Assembly: GCA_902797785.1 (NCBI GenBank)
Contig: CADBUD010000266.1
Coordinates: forward strand, 1-6,103
Origin: an uncultured Lachnospiraceae bacterium
GTDB lineage: Bacteria; Bacillota; Clostridia; Lachnospirales; Lachnospiraceae
Length of the DNA: 6,103 bases
Direction: 5' to 3'
Shown here: positions 5,907-6,103 of the stretch, in pieces
Position numbering within the stretch: position 1 is the stretch's first letter
Layout of the letters: each line of letters begins with the position of its first letter
Made by a program: the position numbers and the translations under genes
Notes under the pieces: model-generated
Told to the model about the DNA's origin: nothing
The model's input: the letters and a program-made list of their open reading frames with translations, nothing else
The model's database searches: none

Positions 5907-6103
5907 ATGAATATTGATATTCCTATGAGGACAACAAAACCTATGGATTGCCGTTCCCTTTATACGCGCTATGGTCCTCATAATACCCATACTAAAATCA
6001 TTACTTCGAATCCACAAAGTATTGCTTCCTATGCTTCCGGAGATGCTCCTTCTGGCACTTTTGGCACTGGCTCTTCCAGTAGGACTTCCGGCACTGGCTC
6101 TTC
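5907..6103 (+). CDS. Unknown Ser/Thr/Gly-rich protein, 3' end outside window
   Basis: I do not recognise this protein. Sixty-five complete codons are visible and the frame is still open at the window edge. The start is supported by a well-placed AGAGGTG site and by the tight spacing to the preceding gene. The first 40 or so residues (MNIDIPMRTTKPMDCRSLYT onward) are polar and basic, with one cysteine at 15 and no hydrophobic stretch, so no N-terminal signal peptide is visible. From about residue 41 the composition shifts to Ser, Gly and Thr, with a GTGSS motif that recurs after nine residues. The visible part could be a linker leading into a larger domain beyond the window, or the beginning of a low-complexity repeat protein. 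Its place behind a sensor kinase and receiver pair suggests a link to that pathway, but this is inference from position only. Confidence 0.65.
   Translation, partial: MNIDIPMRTTKPMDCRSLYTRYGPHNTHTKIITSNPQSIASYASGDAPSGTFGTGSSSRTSGTGS
6063..6103 (+). repeat. Start of a 27-base in-frame repeat
   Basis: The 14-base string GGCACTGGCTCTTC occurs at 6063-6076 and again at 6090-6103, a period of 27 bases or nine codons, encoding GTGSS each time. A partial copy (GGCACT) also precedes at 6054-6059. The second copy ends exactly at the window edge, so the number of units cannot be told. ACTGG (6066-6070) can also pair with CCAGT (6076-6080). Confidence 0.5.

Noticed and set aside
5727..6017. Reverse-strand reading frame of 96 codons spanning the end of the receiver gene and the next start
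   Set aside because: It overlaps two better supported + strand genes and their ribosome binding site, and its product shows no recognisable pattern.

Overview
The window looks like a chromosomal piece of a gut-type Clostridia bacterium, most likely Lachnospiraceae. This rests on the moderate base composition (mid-40s % GC by eye), strong GGAGG-type ribosome binding sites, and a giant propeller-containing hybrid histidine kinase of a style I associate with that family. The assignment is from recall and style, not from a search.

Layout, all on the + strand. Positions 1-291 hold no convincing gene. This leader is densely packed with inverted repeats: four stem-loops in the first 252 bases, ending in a near-perfect 36-base palindrome, followed by the ribosome binding site of the first gene. 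Positions 292-5091 encode a 1599-residue membrane hybrid sensor kinase. Its order is a multi-helix module resembling an ECF-transporter S component, a signal-peptide-like membrane segment, fourteen propeller repeats (two seven-bladed propellers), a Y_Y_Y domain, a transmembrane helix, HisKA, HATPase_c, a receiver, an Hpt domain and a helical tail. Positions 5088-5864 overlap it by 4 bases and encode a tandem-receiver protein with a degenerate first receiver and an intact second one. Positions 5907-6103 start a third reading frame, rich in Ser, Thr and Gly, that runs off the window.

The genes plausibly form one operon and one phosphorelay. Ligand sensed outside (propellers and Y_Y_Y) or in the membrane (S-component-like module) would control autophosphorylation of His1010. 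The phosphate would then pass to Asp1308, to Hpt His1458, and finally to Asp185 of the tandem-receiver protein. Neither protein has a recognisable DNA-binding or enzymatic output domain, so the end point of the pathway is not visible here. The points most worth a second look are the fusion of a transporter-like membrane module to a propeller kinase with an internal signal-peptide-like junction, the receiver-only partner with a pseudo-receiver, the unknown downstream repeat-bearing reading frame, and the hairpin-rich leader.
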